Shown here in pieces: positions 25,246-34,958 of a stretch of DNA of 64,000 nt (its first letter is position 1; each line of letters starts with the position of its first letter). Origin of the DNA: Actinomycetospora endophytica (GTDB taxonomy: Bacteria; Actinomycetota; Actinomycetes; Mycobacteriales; Pseudonocardiaceae); contig NZ_JAJNDB010000002.1 in NCBI RefSeq assembly GCF_021026375.1, forward strand, positions 62,001 to 126,000, written 5' to 3'. The position numbers and the translations under genes are program-made. The notes beneath the pieces are model-generated. The model saw nothing but the letters and a program-made list of their open reading frames with translations. It was not told the origin of the DNA and ran no database searches.

Positions 25246-25335
25246 CCCGCGAGCCGGACCCGGAACCGGCTCGGCGGGAACGCGGCGGGCAGGTCCCGGG
25301 TCCTCAGGCCGATCCGGCCCAGACCCCGGAGGACC
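25246..25335 (+). promoter_or_regulatory. leader hairpins upstream of aroG (attenuator / SD-masking)
   Basis: CCCGCGAGCCGG (25246-25257) pairs with CCGGCTCGGCGGG (25266-25278). Further on, GGTCCTC (25299-25305) can pair with GAGGACC (25329-25335), which contains the Shine-Dalgarno GGAGG, with GGCC-N5-GGCC nested inside. The second helix would mask the aroG ribosome-binding site. Ribosome stalling on the Trp/Tyr/Phe codons could shift the fold. There is no T-run, so control may be translational. Confidence 0.5.
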
Positions 25336-25341
25336 ACCCTC

Positions 25342-26445
25342 ATGACCGCCCCGACCCTCCATCGATCCGTCGACGACGGCAGTCCCGACTCCGTTGGCGA
25401 CGACCCGCTCGACGGCGCGCGCACCGCCGTCGTCACCCCGCTGCCCTCACCCGCGCTGCTGCGTCACGAGCTGCCCGTCCGCCCGGAGCCGGCCGCCGCC
25501 GTGCGCCGCGGCCGCGCCGCCGCCGTCGACGTGCTGCAGGGCCGCGACGACCGCCTGCTCGTCGTCGTCGGGCCCTGCTCGATCCACGACGACGACGCCG
25601 CGCGCGAGTACGGCGCCCGTCTCGCCGAGCAGGCCGCCGCGCACGCCGACGACCTGCACGTCGTGATGCGCACCTACTTCGAGAAGCCGCGCTCCACGGT
25701 GGGCTGGAAGGGCCTGATCAACGACCCGGGCCTCGACGGGAGCTTCGACGTGGCCCGCGGCCTGCGGACCGCCCGGGCGCTGATGCTCGATCTCGCCGGG
25801 CTGGGCCTGCCCCTGGGCTGCGAGTTCCTCGACCCGATCACGCCGCAGTACCTCGCGGACCTGGTCGCGTGGGGCTCGATCGGCGCGCGGACGGCGGCCA
25901 GTCAGGTCCACCGCCAGCTCGCGAGCGGCCTGTCGATGCCGGTGGGCGTGAAGAACGGCACCGACGGCGACGTCGGGGTCGCCATCGACGCGATCGGCGC
26001 CGCCGCCGCTCCGCACGCCTTCATGGGCGTGACGACGGAGGGGCTCGCCGGTCTGATCACGACCACCGGCAACGAGGACGCCCACCTCATCCTGCGGGGC
26101 GGCTCGTCCGGGCCGAACTTCGACGCGTCCTCGGTGGCGGACGCGGTCGGGCGGCTCGACGCGGCGGGGCGCGCGGGCCGGGTGGTGGTGGACGCGAGCC
26201 ACGGCAACTCCGGCAAGGACCACCGCCGCCAGCCGGCCGTCGTCGCCGACCTCGCCGGCCAGGTCGCCGCGGGCGGGCCGGTGGCGGGCGTGATGATCGA
26301 GAGCTTCCTGGTCGAGGGTCGCCAGGAGATCGGGCCCGAGATGGAGCGCGGGTGCAGCGTCACCGACGCGTGCGTCGGCTGGGACACCACGGTGGGCCTG
26401 CTCGAGGAGCTGGCAGGAGCGGTCCGGTCGCGTCGACGTCGGTGA
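25342..26445 (+). CDS. aroG: 3-deoxy-7-phosphoheptulonate (DAHP) synthase, class I
   Basis: The product is 367 aa. It condenses phosphoenolpyruvate with erythrose-4-phosphate as the first step of the shikimate pathway. Class I signatures are GRDDRLLVVVGPCSIHD, MRTYFEKPRSTVGWKGLIND, GCEFLDPITPQYLADLV, WGSIGARTAASQVHRQLASG, MPVGVKNGTDG, ILRGG, VVDASHGNSGKDHRRQ and GVMIESFLVEGRQEI. GGAGG (25328-25332) precedes the ATG. It stands alone behind a short aromatic leader ORF, which suggests amino-acid-responsive expression. Confidence 0.96.
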   Translation: MTAPTLHRSVDDGSPDSVGDDPLDGARTAVVTPLPSPALLRHELPVRPEPAAAVRRGRAAAVDVLQGRDDRLLVVVGPCSIHDDDAAREYGARLAEQAAAHADDLHVVMRTYFEKPRSTVGWKGLINDPGLDGSFDVARGLRTARALMLDLAGLGLPLGCEFLDPITPQYLADLVAWGSIGARTAASQVHRQLASGLSMPVGVKNGTDGDVGVAIDAIGAAAAPHAFMGVTTEGLAGLITTTGNEDAHLILRGGSSGPNFDASSVADAVGRLDAAGRAGRVVVDASHGNSGKDHRRQPAVVADLAGQVAAGGPVAGVMIESFLVEGRQEIGPEMERGCSVTDACVGWDTTVGLLEELAGAVRSRRRR

Positions 26446-26510
26446 GCGTCGGCGTCGGTGAGCAGCGGTGTCGGTGCGCTCCGCCGGCGGGCGGCCAGAC
26501 CAACCTGGCA

Positions 26511-26570
26511 CTGAGGCACATGGCGCAGGCGGGCGGGGCCGGCGAGGTGCGTGGTGCTCCTGATCATCGC
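26511..26570. repeat. family C imperfect palindrome, copy 3
   Basis: CTGAGGCACATGGCGCAGG (26511-26529) through GTGCTCCTGATCATC. It lies in the 244-bp gap between aroG and mutA, which otherwise holds no gene. The gap also contains GGTGCGCTCCGC, as in the arm of family A copy 4. Confidence 0.6.
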
Positions 26571-26689
26571 GGGAGCCGCCCGGACGTGGAGCGAAGGCAC
26601 GTCGACTGAACCGATCCGGCATCGCCGGGCCCGGTGGCGTGAGCCATCACCCGGAACCGGTCCGGCGTGACCGTTCTACGATCCCGCCC

Positions 26690-28630
26690 ATGACTGCAGG
26701 CCCGGACACGGAGCAGAGCGGGGGCGGCCCCTCCGGGACGCCGGCGGCACCGGAGGAGCTCACCCTCGCCGCCGAGTTCGACACCCCCGCACGAGCGCGG
26801 TGGCGCGAGCTGGTCGCCGAGGCACTCTCGAAGTCGGGCCGCGAGGTCCAGGCCGAGGACGCCGAGGCCGCGATCGCCACCGCCACCGACGACGGCTTCG
26901 ACATCGCGGCGCTCTACACCGCCGAGGACGCCCCCGACGTCCCCACCGGCGCTCCCGGGCTGCCGCCGTTCACGCGCGCGTCGCGGCCGGAGGGACACGT
27001 CGCGGAGGGCTGGTACCGCCGCCAGCGGCACGCCTTCGGTGCCGACATCGCCCCGAAGGACGCCCACGAGACCCTCATGGCGGACCTCGAGAACGGCGTC
27101 TCGTCGCTCTGGCTGGTCCTCGGCGACGCGGGGGGCCCTCCGGTCGACGCCCTGCCGGCGCTGCTCGAGGGTGTCTTCCTCGACCTCGCCCCGGTCGGGC
27201 TCGAGGCCGGGCGGGACACCCCCGACGCGGCCGCGACGCTGCTGCGGCTGGCCTCCGAGCACGGCGTGACGACCTCGCTCGGCGGATCGCTCGGCTACGA
27301 CCCGCTGCTGGCGCGCACCCACGGCGGCGCGGCGCTGACCGACGCGTTCACCGAGTCGATGGTTGAGCACTCGCGCACCGCGGCCGCCCAGCACCCGAGC
27401 CTCGCGACCCTGGTGGCCGACGGCCTCCCGTACCACGAGGCGGGCGGGTCCGACGGCCAGGAGCTCGGCGCGGCGCTCGCCGCCGGCCTGCACGCGGTCC
27501 GGGTGCTGAACGACGCCGGGCTCTCCGTCGACGACGCCTTCGCGCGGGTCGAGTTCCGCCTCGCCGCGACCGCCGACCAGTTCTCCACGCTCGCCAAGCT
27601 CCGCGCTGCGCGCCGCTGCTGGGAGCGGATCGGGTCGGTCGCCGGGGCCTCCGCCGAGGCGCGCGCGATGCGCCAGCACGCCGTGACCTCGCCGGCGATG
27701 ATGACCGCGCGCGATCCCTGGGTGAACATCCTGCGCACCACGATCGCCGCGGTCGGGGCCGGGCTCGGCGGGGCCGACGCCGTCACGGTGCTGCCCTTCG
27801 ACACCGCGCTCGGCCTGCCCGACGACTTCGCCCTCCGCATCGCCCGCAACACCCAGGCGCTGCTGCTCGAGGAGTCCCACCTCGCGCACGTGATCGACCC
27901 GGCGGGCGGCTCCTGGTGCGTCGAGTCGCTCACCGACGCGCTCGCCCACGCCGCGTGGGAGGTGTTCACGACGGTCGAGGGCGCCGGCGGGATCGAGGCC
28001 GCGCTCGATGACGGGTCGCTGGCCGTGGCGCTCGAGGAGACCTGGACGGCCCGTGCCGACCGGATCGGGCACCGCAAGGATCCCATCACCGGGGTCAGCG
28101 AGTTCCCGAACCTGCACGAGAGCCTGCCGAGCCGGACACCGTCGGGCGGTCCGGGCGAGGAGGCCGGCGGCCTGCCGCGCCGTCGCTACGCGCAGGTCTT
28201 CGAGGTCCTGCGCGACCGCGCGGACGCCCAGCAGGAGCGCCCGCAGGCGTTCCTCGCCACGGTCGGCGCGCTCGCGCAGTACACCGCGCGGGCCTCGTTC
28301 GCCACGAACCTGCTGCACGCGGGCGGCATCGACGTCGTCGACGGCCCGGGCGGGACCGGGATCGACGAGATCGTGGCGGCGTTCCGGGAGTCCGGGACGA
28401 CGGTGGCCGTGGTCGCCTCGAGCGACAAGGTCTACGCCGAGCACGCCGCACCCCTGGCGACGGCGCTCGCCGAGGCCGGCGCCACGCGGGTGCTGCTCGC
28501 CGGGTCGCCGAAGACCGAGGGGCTCGGCCCCGACGACGGAACCGCGCTGACCGGGTACCTGTACACCGGGTGCGACGCCGCCGCACTGCTCACCGACCTG
28601 CTGGACGTGCTGACCGGGGAGGCCTCCTGA
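26690..28630 (+). CDS. mutA: methylmalonyl-CoA mutase small (non-catalytic) subunit
   Basis: The product is 646 aa. It has the mutase TIM-barrel fold ([20 protein letters not shown], then [24 protein letters not shown] and [18 protein letters not shown]). The C-terminal cobalamin-type domain ([16 protein letters not shown]) lacks the DxHxxG motif, as expected for the small subunit that supports MutB. No Shine-Dalgarno sequence precedes the ATG, but TACGAT (26677-26682) sits 7 nt upstream like a -10 box, so the message is probably leaderless. It overlaps mutB by one base (TGATG). Confidence 0.95.
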   Translation: MTAGPDTEQSGGGPSGTPAAPEELTLAAEFDTPARARWRELVAEALSKSGREVQAEDAEAAIATATDDGFDIAALYTAEDAPDVPTGAPGLPPFTRASRPEGHVAEGWYRRQRHAFGADIAPKDAHETLMADLENGVSSLWLVLGDAGGPPVDALPALLEGVFLDLAPVGLEAGRDTPDAAATLLRLASEHGVTTSLGGSLGYDPLLARTHGGAALTDAFTESMVEHSRTAAAQHPSLATLVADGLPYHEAGGSDGQELGAALAAGLHAVRVLNDAGLSVDDAFARVEFRLAATADQFSTLAKLRAARRCWERIGSVAGASAEARAMRQHAVTSPAMMTARDPWVNILRTTIAAVGAGLGGADAVTVLPFDTALGLPDDFALRIARNTQALLLEESHLAHVIDPAGGSWCVESLTDALAHAAWEVFTTVEGAGGIEAALDDGSLAVALEETWTARADRIGHRKDPITGVSEFPNLHESLPSRTPSGGPGEEAGGLPRRRYAQVFEVLRDRADAQQERPQAFLATVGALAQYTARASFATNLLHAGGIDVVDGPGGTGIDEIVAAFRESGTTVAVVASSDKVYAEHAAPLATALAEAGATRVLLAGSPKTEGLGPDDGTALTGYLYTGCDAAALLTDLLDVLTGEAS

Positions 28631-30834
28631 TGGGCATCGGATCGTTCGCCGACGTCGAGCTCGGCACCCCGACCTCCGAGGGCGACTGGGGCGAGGCCCT
28701 CGAGGCCGCCACCGGCAAGGGGCCCGAGGACCTGCTCTGGGAGACGCCCGAGGGGATCGGCGTCAAGCCGCTCTACACCGCGGCCGACACCGAGGGCCTG
28801 GACTTCCTGGAGACCCTCCCGGGCCTGCCGCCGTTCCTGCGTGGGCCGTACCCGACGATGTACCGCACCCAGCCCTGGACGGTGCGCCAGTACGCCGGGT
28901 TCTCGACGGCGAAGGAGTCGAACGCCTTCTACCGGCGCAACCTCGCCGCCGGCCAGAAGGGCCTCTCGGTCGCCTTCGACCTGCCGACCCACCGCGGGTA
29001 CGACTCCGACAACCCGCGCGTCGCCGGTGACGTCGGCATGGCGGGCGTGTCGATCGACTCGATCCTCGACATGCGGCAGCTCTTCGACGGCATCCCGCTG
29101 GACCGGATGTCGGTGTCCATGACCATGAACGGGGCCGTGCTCCCCGTGATGGCGCTCTACGTGGCCGCGGCGGGGGAGCAGGGCGTCGAGCCCGAGAAGC
29201 TCGCCGGGACCATCCAGAACGACATCCTCAAGGAGTTCATGGTCCGCAACACCTATATCTACCCGCCCCAACCCTCGATGCAGATCATCTCCGACATCTT
29301 CAGCTACACCTCGGAGAAGATGCCGAAGTTCAACTCGATCTCCATCTCGGGCTATCACATCCAGGAGGCCGGGGCCTCGGCCGACCTGGAGCTCGCGTAC
29401 ACCCTCGCCGACGGCGTGGAGTACCTGCGGGCGGGCCGGGACGCCGGTCTCGACATCGACAAGTTCGCGCCGCGCCTGAGCTTCTTCTGGGGCATCGGCA
29501 TGAACTACTTCATGGAGATCGCCAAGCTGCGGGCCGCCCGCCTGCTCTGGGCGAAGCTGGTCAAGGGGTTCGGCGCGAAGAGCGCCAAGTCGCTCTCGCT
29601 GCGGACCCACTCGCAGACCTCGGGCTGGTCGCTCACCGCGCAGGACGTCTACAACAACGTCGTCCGGACCTGCGTCGAGGCGATGGCCGCGACCCAGGGC
29701 CACACGCAGTCGCTGCACACCAACGCCCTCGATGAGGCACTCGCGCTGCCGACCGACTTCTCGGCGCGGATCGCCCGGAACACGCAGCTGCTGCTCCAGC
29801 AGGAGTCGGGCACGACGCGGACCGTCGACCCGTGGGGCGGCTCGGCCTACGTCGAGCGGCTGACCCGGGAGCTCGCGGGCCGGGCGTGGGCCCACATCGA
29901 GGAGGTCGAGGGCACCGGCGGCATGGCCAAGGCCATCGACGAGGGCCTGCCCAAGATGCGCATCGAGGAGGCGGCCGCCCGTACCCAGGCGCGCATCGAC
30001 TCCGGACGCCAGGCCCTCGTCGGCGTGAACAGGTATCCGCTGCTCGGCGGCGAGGACGTCGAGGTGCTCAAGGTCGACAACGCCGACGTGCTGCGCCAGC
30101 AGGTCTCGCGGCTCAAGGAGCTTCGCGACGACCGCGACGGCGCCGCGGCGGAGGCCGCGCTGAACGCGCTCACGAACGCCGCGCAGGCCGCGCAGGACGG
30201 CTCCCGTGGGGCCGACCTCGAGGGCAACCTGCTCAAGCTCGCCATCGACGCCGCCCGCGCGCACGCCTCGGTCGGCGAGATCAGCGACGCCCTCGAGAAG
30301 GTCTACGGCCGGCACCGCTCGGACGTCCGGACGATCTCCGGGGTCTACCGTGACGAGGTGGGCGAGAACTCCGCGGTCGAGAAGGCCCGGGCCGCCGCGG
30401 CCGCCTTCGAGGAGTCCGAGGGCCGCCGGCCCCGCATCCTCGTCGCGAAGATGGGCCAGGACGGTCACGACCGCGGCCAGAAGGTCATCGCGACCGCGTT
30501 CGCCGACCTCGGCTTCGACGTCGACGTGGGCCCGCTGTTCCAGACCCCCGAGGAGGTCGCGCGGCAGGCCGTCGAGGCCGACGTGCACGTCGTCGGGGTG
30601 TCCTCGCTCGCGGCGGGTCACCTGACCCTGGTGCCGGCGCTGCGCGACGCGCTGGCCGAACTGGGCGCCGAGGAGATCCTCATCGTGGCCGGCGGCGTGA
30701 TCCCGCCCGGCGATCACGAGGAGCTGCTCGAGAAGGGCGCGGCGGCGATCTTCGGGCCGGGCACGGTGATCGCCGACGCGGCGACCCAGCTGCTCGGTCA
30801 GCTCTCGGAGAAGCTGGGGCACGGGGGCTCCTGA
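28630..30834 (+). CDS. mutB: methylmalonyl-CoA mutase large (catalytic) subunit
   Basis: The product is 734 aa. It interconverts (R)-methylmalonyl-CoA and succinyl-CoA with adenosylcobalamin. The substrate-binding barrel includes [56 protein letters not shown] and [17 protein letters not shown]. The C-terminal B12 domain has the ligand motif [20 protein letters not shown] (D-x-H-x-x-G), with [12 protein letters not shown] and IVAGGVIPP. The GTPase chaperone meaB lies 4 kb downstream. The stop is 3 bp from the convergent helicase stop. Confidence 0.98.
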   Translation: MGIGSFADVELGTPTSEGDWGEALEAATGKGPEDLLWETPEGIGVKPLYTAADTEGLDFLETLPGLPPFLRGPYPTMYRTQPWTVRQYAGFSTAKESNAFYRRNLAAGQKGLSVAFDLPTHRGYDSDNPRVAGDVGMAGVSIDSILDMRQLFDGIPLDRMSVSMTMNGAVLPVMALYVAAAGEQGVEPEKLAGTIQNDILKEFMVRNTYIYPPQPSMQIISDIFSYTSEKMPKFNSISISGYHIQEAGASADLELAYTLADGVEYLRAGRDAGLDIDKFAPRLSFFWGIGMNYFMEIAKLRAARLLWAKLVKGFGAKSAKSLSLRTHSQTSGWSLTAQDVYNNVVRTCVEAMAATQGHTQSLHTNALDEALALPTDFSARIARNTQLLLQQESGTTRTVDPWGGSAYVERLTRELAGRAWAHIEEVEGTGGMAKAIDEGLPKMRIEEAAARTQARIDSGRQALVGVNRYPLLGGEDVEVLKVDNADVLRQQVSRLKELRDDRDGAAAEAALNALTNAAQAAQDGSRGADLEGNLLKLAIDAARAHASVGEISDALEKVYGRHRSDVRTISGVYRDEVGENSAVEKARAAAAAFEESEGRRPRILVAKMGQDGHDRGQKVIATAFADLGFDVDVGPLFQTPEEVARQAVEADVHVVGVSSLAAGHLTLVPALRDALAELGAEEILIVAGGVIPPGDHEELLEKGAAAIFGPGTVIADAATQLLGQLSEKLGHGGS

Positions 30835-30839
30835 GCTCC

Positions 30840-33800
30840 TCACGAGACCAGGGCGCGGATGTCGTCGGCGTCCAGGGACCCGGCGAAGGCGGCCTCGTCG
30901 TCCATCACCCCGGTGGTGAGGGCGGCCTTGCGCTGGGCCAGGGCGCGGACCTTCTCCTCGATGGTGTCCTGGCTGATCAGCCGGTAGACCATGACGGTGC
31001 GGTCCTGGCCGATGCGGTGGGTCCGGTCGATCGCCTGGGCCTCGGTGGCCGGGTTCCACCAGGGGTCGAGCAGGAAGCAGTAGTCGGCCTCGGTGAGGTT
31101 GAGCCCGAACCCACCGGCCTTGAGGCTGATCAGGAACACCGGTGCGTCGCCGTCCTTGAAGCCCTCGATCGCCGCCGCGCGGTCGCGCGTCGAGCCGTCG
31201 AGGTAGGCGTAGGCGATCCCGGCGGCGTCGAGGGCGTCGCGCACATGGGCCAGGAACCCCGTGAACTGGCTGAACACCAGCGCCCGGTGCCCCGCCCCGG
31301 CGACGTCGCGAATCTGGTCGACGAGCAGGTCGATCTTCGCCGAGCCGCCGGCCGAGTCCTCCTCGACCAGCGCCGGGTGCAGGGCGAGCCGGCGCAGCTT
31401 CGTGATCGAGGCGAGGATCGAGATCCGGTTGGCGTCGACGTCGCCGAGCAGCTGCAGGATCTTCTGCCGTTCGCGCTGCAGCACCCGCTGGTAGAGCCGG
31501 TGGTGGGCGGGCGCCAGCTCGACGGGGAGCACCTGCTCCTGCTTCGCCGGCAGGTCGGGGGCGACCTGCTCCTTCGTGCGCCGTAGCACCAGCGGGCGGA
31601 TCCGCCGACGCAGGCGGGCCAGGAGGTCGGCGTCCCCCTTCTCGATCGGCTTCGCGTAGGTCTCCCGGAAGCTCTCCGGGTTCGGGAACAGACCGGGGGC
31701 CGTGATCGAGAGCAGCGACCACAGCTCCATCAGGTCGTTCTCCATCGGCGTGCCGGTGATCGCGAGCTTGAACGCCGCCGGCACCCGGCGGGCGCACGCG
31801 TACGCCTTCGACCGGCGGTTCTTCAGGAACTGCGCCTCGTCGAACAGCGCCGCCGACCAGCCGATCCGCTCGTGCGCCTCGGCGTCGAGCCGGAACAGCG
31901 TGTACGAGGTGACGACGACGTCGGCGCCCGCGACCACGGACTCCAGGTCCTGCCCGCGCCGCTTGAGGGTGTCGGTCAGCGCGACCACGCGGAGGTCCGG
32001 AGCGAACCGCGCGGCCTCGGACGTCCAGTTCGCCACCACGCTCGTGGGCGCGACGATCAGGACCGGGCCGGCATCGGGGGCGGTCTCCCGGGCGTGCGCG
32101 ATCAGGGCGAGCGCCTGCAGGGTCTTGCCGAGCCCCATGTCGTCCGCGAGCACGCCGCCGAGCCGGTGGCGCCAGAGGAACGCGAGCCATTCGAAGCCGG
32201 CCTGCTGGTAGGGGCGCAGCTCGGCGTCCACCGAGGCCGGGACCGCGGCGGGATCGAGCGCCCCGGGATCGAGGAGCCCGCCGACCCGCTCGCGCCAGGC
32301 CTCGGCCTGGTGGGTGACGACCCCGAGCGCGGCCAGCTCCTCCCACCAGCCCGCCTGGTAGGGGCTGATGCGGAGCTGACCGTCCGCGGGGCGCTCCAGC
32401 ATCGCGCGTGACTCGTCGATGAGGGTGCGGAGGGCGGCGAACTCCGGCTTCTCGAGCGAGAAGAACGCCCCGTCGGGGAGCAGGAGATGCGTCTCGCCGC
32501 GGGCGAGGGCCTTGAACACCTCGACGAAGGGGATCTGGCGGCCCTCGGCCGCGACGGTGATGCCGAGATCGAACCAGTCGTTCCCGGCGTCGGACTCGGT
32601 GGTGGAGATCTCGATCGCGACCTCGTCGCCGACCTCGCGGTAGTCGGCCACCGTGCCGGACCGCTCGACCCGGATCCCGTCAGCGTCCTCGAGCACCGGG
32701 AGCGCCTCGGTGGCGAACGCGGCCGTGTGCAGCCCGATGAACCGCTGCGTCCCGCGGTCGCGCGCCGGGTGGACGCGGAACTGCTCCCAGTCGACGGGGA
32801 GGGCGTCCACGGCGTCGAGCGCCTCCTGCTCGGCCAGGCCGTCGCGGAACTGCTCGGTGTGCCTTCGCCGAGCGAGCTCGACCCGGGTGTCGACGCCGTC
32901 GATGTCGTAGGACCACTCCCAGGACAGCGAGAGCGCGTGCTCGCCGGTGAAGTCGGCCCTCAGCACCAGGACCGGCGAGCCGACCTCGGGCGGGGCGAAG
33001 GAGCCGTCCGACGAGGTCACCGACCGCAGCTCGGCCAGACGGCCGCCGAACCGCTCGCGGAACCGGTCGACCTGGTCCGCGGGCACGGTGATCGCGGCGT
33101 CCTCGTCGAGCGCCGCCTGCCAGATCGCCCGGGGGACCGGCGGATCGAGCCGCGCCCACCGCAGCCGGGCCGAGGGCGCGGCCAGGCGCTCCGCGGCCGA
33201 GATGTACGCGACGCCGTGGGCGGTGTCGCCGCCGAGGAAGGCGATCGGCCCGGCGTCGAGGTCGGGTTCCCCGTCCTCGAACCGCAGCGTGGGGCTCAGG
33301 ATCAGCGCGGCGCGGGGGCCCGCGGTGACGTCGAGCGAGAGCTGCGCCGTCCGGTAGGGCTCGACGGGGCCCAGCCGGTGCCGGGAGGGCAGGAACGCCA
33401 GCCCGACCTCGGTGGCCTCGTCGAGCAGCGCCCAGAACCGCCTGCTGGTGAGGGCCGCGAGATCGATCCGCCGCTCGTCGGATCCGTAGCCGTAGTAGCG
33501 GTACGGCGAGTGCCCGCCCTCGCCCCGCGCCGCGTGGTGCAGCAGGTAGAGCTCCCGGACGACGGCCAGATGGTCCGGCCGGTGCTCCTGCGCCGCCGCG
33601 GGCAGCAGCATCCGGTTCCAGGTGAGGCCGCCGTTGACCCACCCGCTCGAGCCGGGCCGCAGCAGGCGGGCCTCGAGCCGGCCACCGGCGGGCACCACCT
33701 CGACCGCGAGCGGACCACCGGCCGGCGGCGCGGTCTCCGTCCCGGAGACCAGCGCGTCGAGCGCGCTCTCCCAGGCGGGCGTCGCCGGGGCCGGTGCGTC

Positions 33801-34124
33801 CGCCGGACAGGCGGCGAGCGCGGCCGTCGCGACGTGCGCGCACATCGACCCCGTCCGGCAGGAGCACTCGCCGTGGACCAGGGTGAGGCCGCCGTGATCG
33901 TCGGAGTCGAACGACAGGATCGCCGAGAACACCTGGCTCCCGACGCCGCGGACGACCGCTCGGAGCTGGAGCGCGGCGGCGTGCCACTCCGAGTACAGGA
34001 CGGACCCGGCCGCCGCGTGCCGCGCTCCCGTGGCGGCGTTCACGGCGCCGACCGCCCGCGCCACGTCGTCGGCCCTGATGCCCTCGACCGTCTCGTTCAC
34101 CGCCACGTCGAACTCCCTGCTCAT
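30840..34124 (-). CDS. SNF2-family helicase with SWIM zinc finger
   Basis: About 1,094 aa. The N-terminus carries a SWIM finger, HGECSCRTGSMCAHV (C-x-C-x5-C-x-H), at roughly residues 85-100. A long middle region precedes the helicase core from about residue 640: DDMGLGKTLQALALI (Walker A), APTSVVANWTSE, LFDEAQFLKN (DEAQ box), ITGTPMENDL, then FSQFTGFLAHVRDAL, LISLKAGGFGLNLT and QAIDRTHRIGQDRTV. It remodels nucleic acid-protein complexes using ATP; the specific role is unknown. The ATG at 34124 lacks a normally spaced Shine-Dalgarno sequence. It interrupts the mut/meaB region on the opposite strand. Confidence 0.93.
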   Translation of the reverse strand: MSREFDVAVNETVEGIRADDVARAVGAVNAATGARHAAAGSVLYSEWHAAALQLRAVVRGVGSQVFSAILSFDSDDHGGLTLVHGECSCRTGSMCAHVATAALAACPADAPAPATPAWESALDALVSGTETAPPAGGPLAVEVVPAGGRLEARLLRPGSSGWVNGGLTWNRMLLPAAAQEHRPDHLAVVRELYLLHHAARGEGGHSPYRYYGYGSDERRIDLAALTSRRFWALLDEATEVGLAFLPSRHRLGPVEPYRTAQLSLDVTAGPRAALILSPTLRFEDGEPDLDAGPIAFLGGDTAHGVAYISAAERLAAPSARLRWARLDPPVPRAIWQAALDEDAAITVPADQVDRFRERFGGRLAELRSVTSSDGSFAPPEVGSPVLVLRADFTGEHALSLSWEWSYDIDGVDTRVELARRRHTEQFRDGLAEQEALDAVDALPVDWEQFRVHPARDRGTQRFIGLHTAAFATEALPVLEDADGIRVERSGTVADYREVGDEVAIEISTTESDAGNDWFDLGITVAAEGRQIPFVEVFKALARGETHLLLPDGAFFSLEKPEFAALRTLIDESRAMLERPADGQLRISPYQAGWWEELAALGVVTHQAEAWRERVGGLLDPGALDPAAVPASVDAELRPYQQAGFEWLAFLWRHRLGGVLADDMGLGKTLQALALIAHARETAPDAGPVLIVAPTSVVANWTSEAARFAPDLRVVALTDTLKRRGQDLESVVAGADVVVTSYTLFRLDAEAHERIGWSAALFDEAQFLKNRRSKAYACARRVPAAFKLAITGTPMENDLMELWSLLSITAPGLFPNPESFRETYAKPIEKGDADLLARLRRRIRPLVLRRTKEQVAPDLPAKQEQVLPVELAPAHHRLYQRVLQRERQKILQLLGDVDANRISILASITKLRRLALHPALVEEDSAGGSAKIDLLVDQIRDVAGAGHRALVFSQFTGFLAHVRDALDAAGIAYAYLDGSTRDRAAAIEGFKDGDAPVFLISLKAGGFGLNLTEADYCFLLDPWWNPATEAQAIDRTHRIGQDRTVMVYRLISQDTIEEKVRALAQRKAALTTGVMDDEAAFAGSLDADDIRALVS

Positions 34125-34253
34125 CCTGCGATGGGCGGAAGGTAGCGAGGGGGTCCGACACTCTCGGTCGCCGAGGACGATCCCGACAGGACGACCGGGC
34201 CCGGACGCCATGACCTACACTTCGCTACAACGTGCTACAGCCACGGAGGAGTC

Positions 34254-34514
34254 ATGCCCGAGATCGCCTCGAGAGAGCTCCGGAACGACACGGCGGGAGT
34301 GCTCCGCCGCGTCGAGGCCGGCGAGTCGTTGACGGTGACGTCGAACGGGCGGCCGGTGGCGCAGCTCGTGCCCGTGCCGAGGAGCCGTCGCTCGGGCATG
34401 TCACGCGCCGAACTCATCGACGCCGTCCGCCACGCGCAGGCCGATCCGGGGCTCCGGGACGATCTGCGGGAGCTCGCCGGAGAGACGACCGACGATCTCG
34501 GTCCCATCCGGTGA
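34254..34514 (+). CDS. vapB: Phd/YefM-type antitoxin
   Basis: The product is 86 aa. The N-terminal DNA-binding domain reads EIASRELRNDTAGVLRRVEAGESLTVTSNGRPVAQLVP, typical of Phd/YefM antitoxins, and the C-terminal acidic helix neutralises the toxin. GGAGG precedes the ATG. The upstream TACACTTCGCTACAACGTGC segment has repeated CTACA motifs, a likely autoregulatory operator. The stop overlaps the toxin start (GTGA). The toxin-antitoxin role comes from the pairing with a PIN-domain gene. Confidence 0.9.
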   Translation: MPEIASRELRNDTAGVLRRVEAGESLTVTSNGRPVAQLVPVPRSRRSGMSRAELIDAVRHAQADPGLRDDLRELAGETTDDLGPIR

Positions 34515-34948
34515 CCTCATCGACCGGTCGGACTCCGCTCCGCTCGGTGTCTCCCGGTCGGGCCGTCGTCGACACCAGCGTGCTGATCGCCTCGGAGAGT
34601 GGGCGCGCGGTCGACGAGTCGGGGCTGCCCGGGGATCCGGTGTTGTCGGTGGTGACCCTCGCGGAGCTGCACGCGGGCGTTCTCGCGGCTCCGGACTCCG
34701 AGGCGAGGGCACGGCGCCTCGTGACACTGGACCGGTACTCGCACATCGAGGTCCTCGACGTGACCGAGGACGTGGCGACGGAGTGGGCCCGATTGCGGGT
34801 GCACCTCGCCGAACACCGACGACGGGTGAACGTGAACGATCTCTGGATCGCGGCGAGCGCCGTGGCGCACCGGCTGCCGATCGTGACCCAGGACGACGAT
34901 TTCGACCCTCTCGACGGCGTGCGCGGGCTCGTCGTCGTGAAGGTCTGA
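34511..34948 (+). CDS. vapC: VapC-type PIN-domain ribonuclease toxin
   Basis: The product is 145 aa from a GTG that overlaps the antitoxin stop. PIN acidic residues are present: Asp in AVVDTSVLIASE, Glu in VTLAELHAGVL, Asp in RVNVNDLWIAASAVAH and the distal TQDDDFDPL. These coordinate Mg2+ for RNA cleavage. The reading frame is open upstream, but earlier starts would replace the antitoxin overlap. Only 10 bp separate it from meaB, so the toxin-antitoxin pair and meaB are probably cotranscribed. Confidence 0.9.
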   Translation: MTSSTGRTPLRSVSPGRAVVDTSVLIASESGRAVDESGLPGDPVLSVVTLAELHAGVLAAPDSEARARRLVTLDRYSHIEVLDVTEDVATEWARLRVHLAEHRRRVNVNDLWIAASAVAHRLPIVTQDDDFDPLDGVRGLVVVKV

Positions 34949-34958
34949 GGAGACCGAC

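Noticed and set aside
26446-26689. Cobalamin riboswitch before mutA
   Set aside because: No B12-box or typical stem pattern is visible; the gap contains a family C repeat instead.
28432-32346. Very long minus-strand open frame (1304 codons) across mutB and the helicase
   Set aside because: It is antisense to mutB and in the wrong frame of the helicase, composed of Arg/Gly/Pro-rich sequence with no motif. Long antisense frames are expected at 73% GC.
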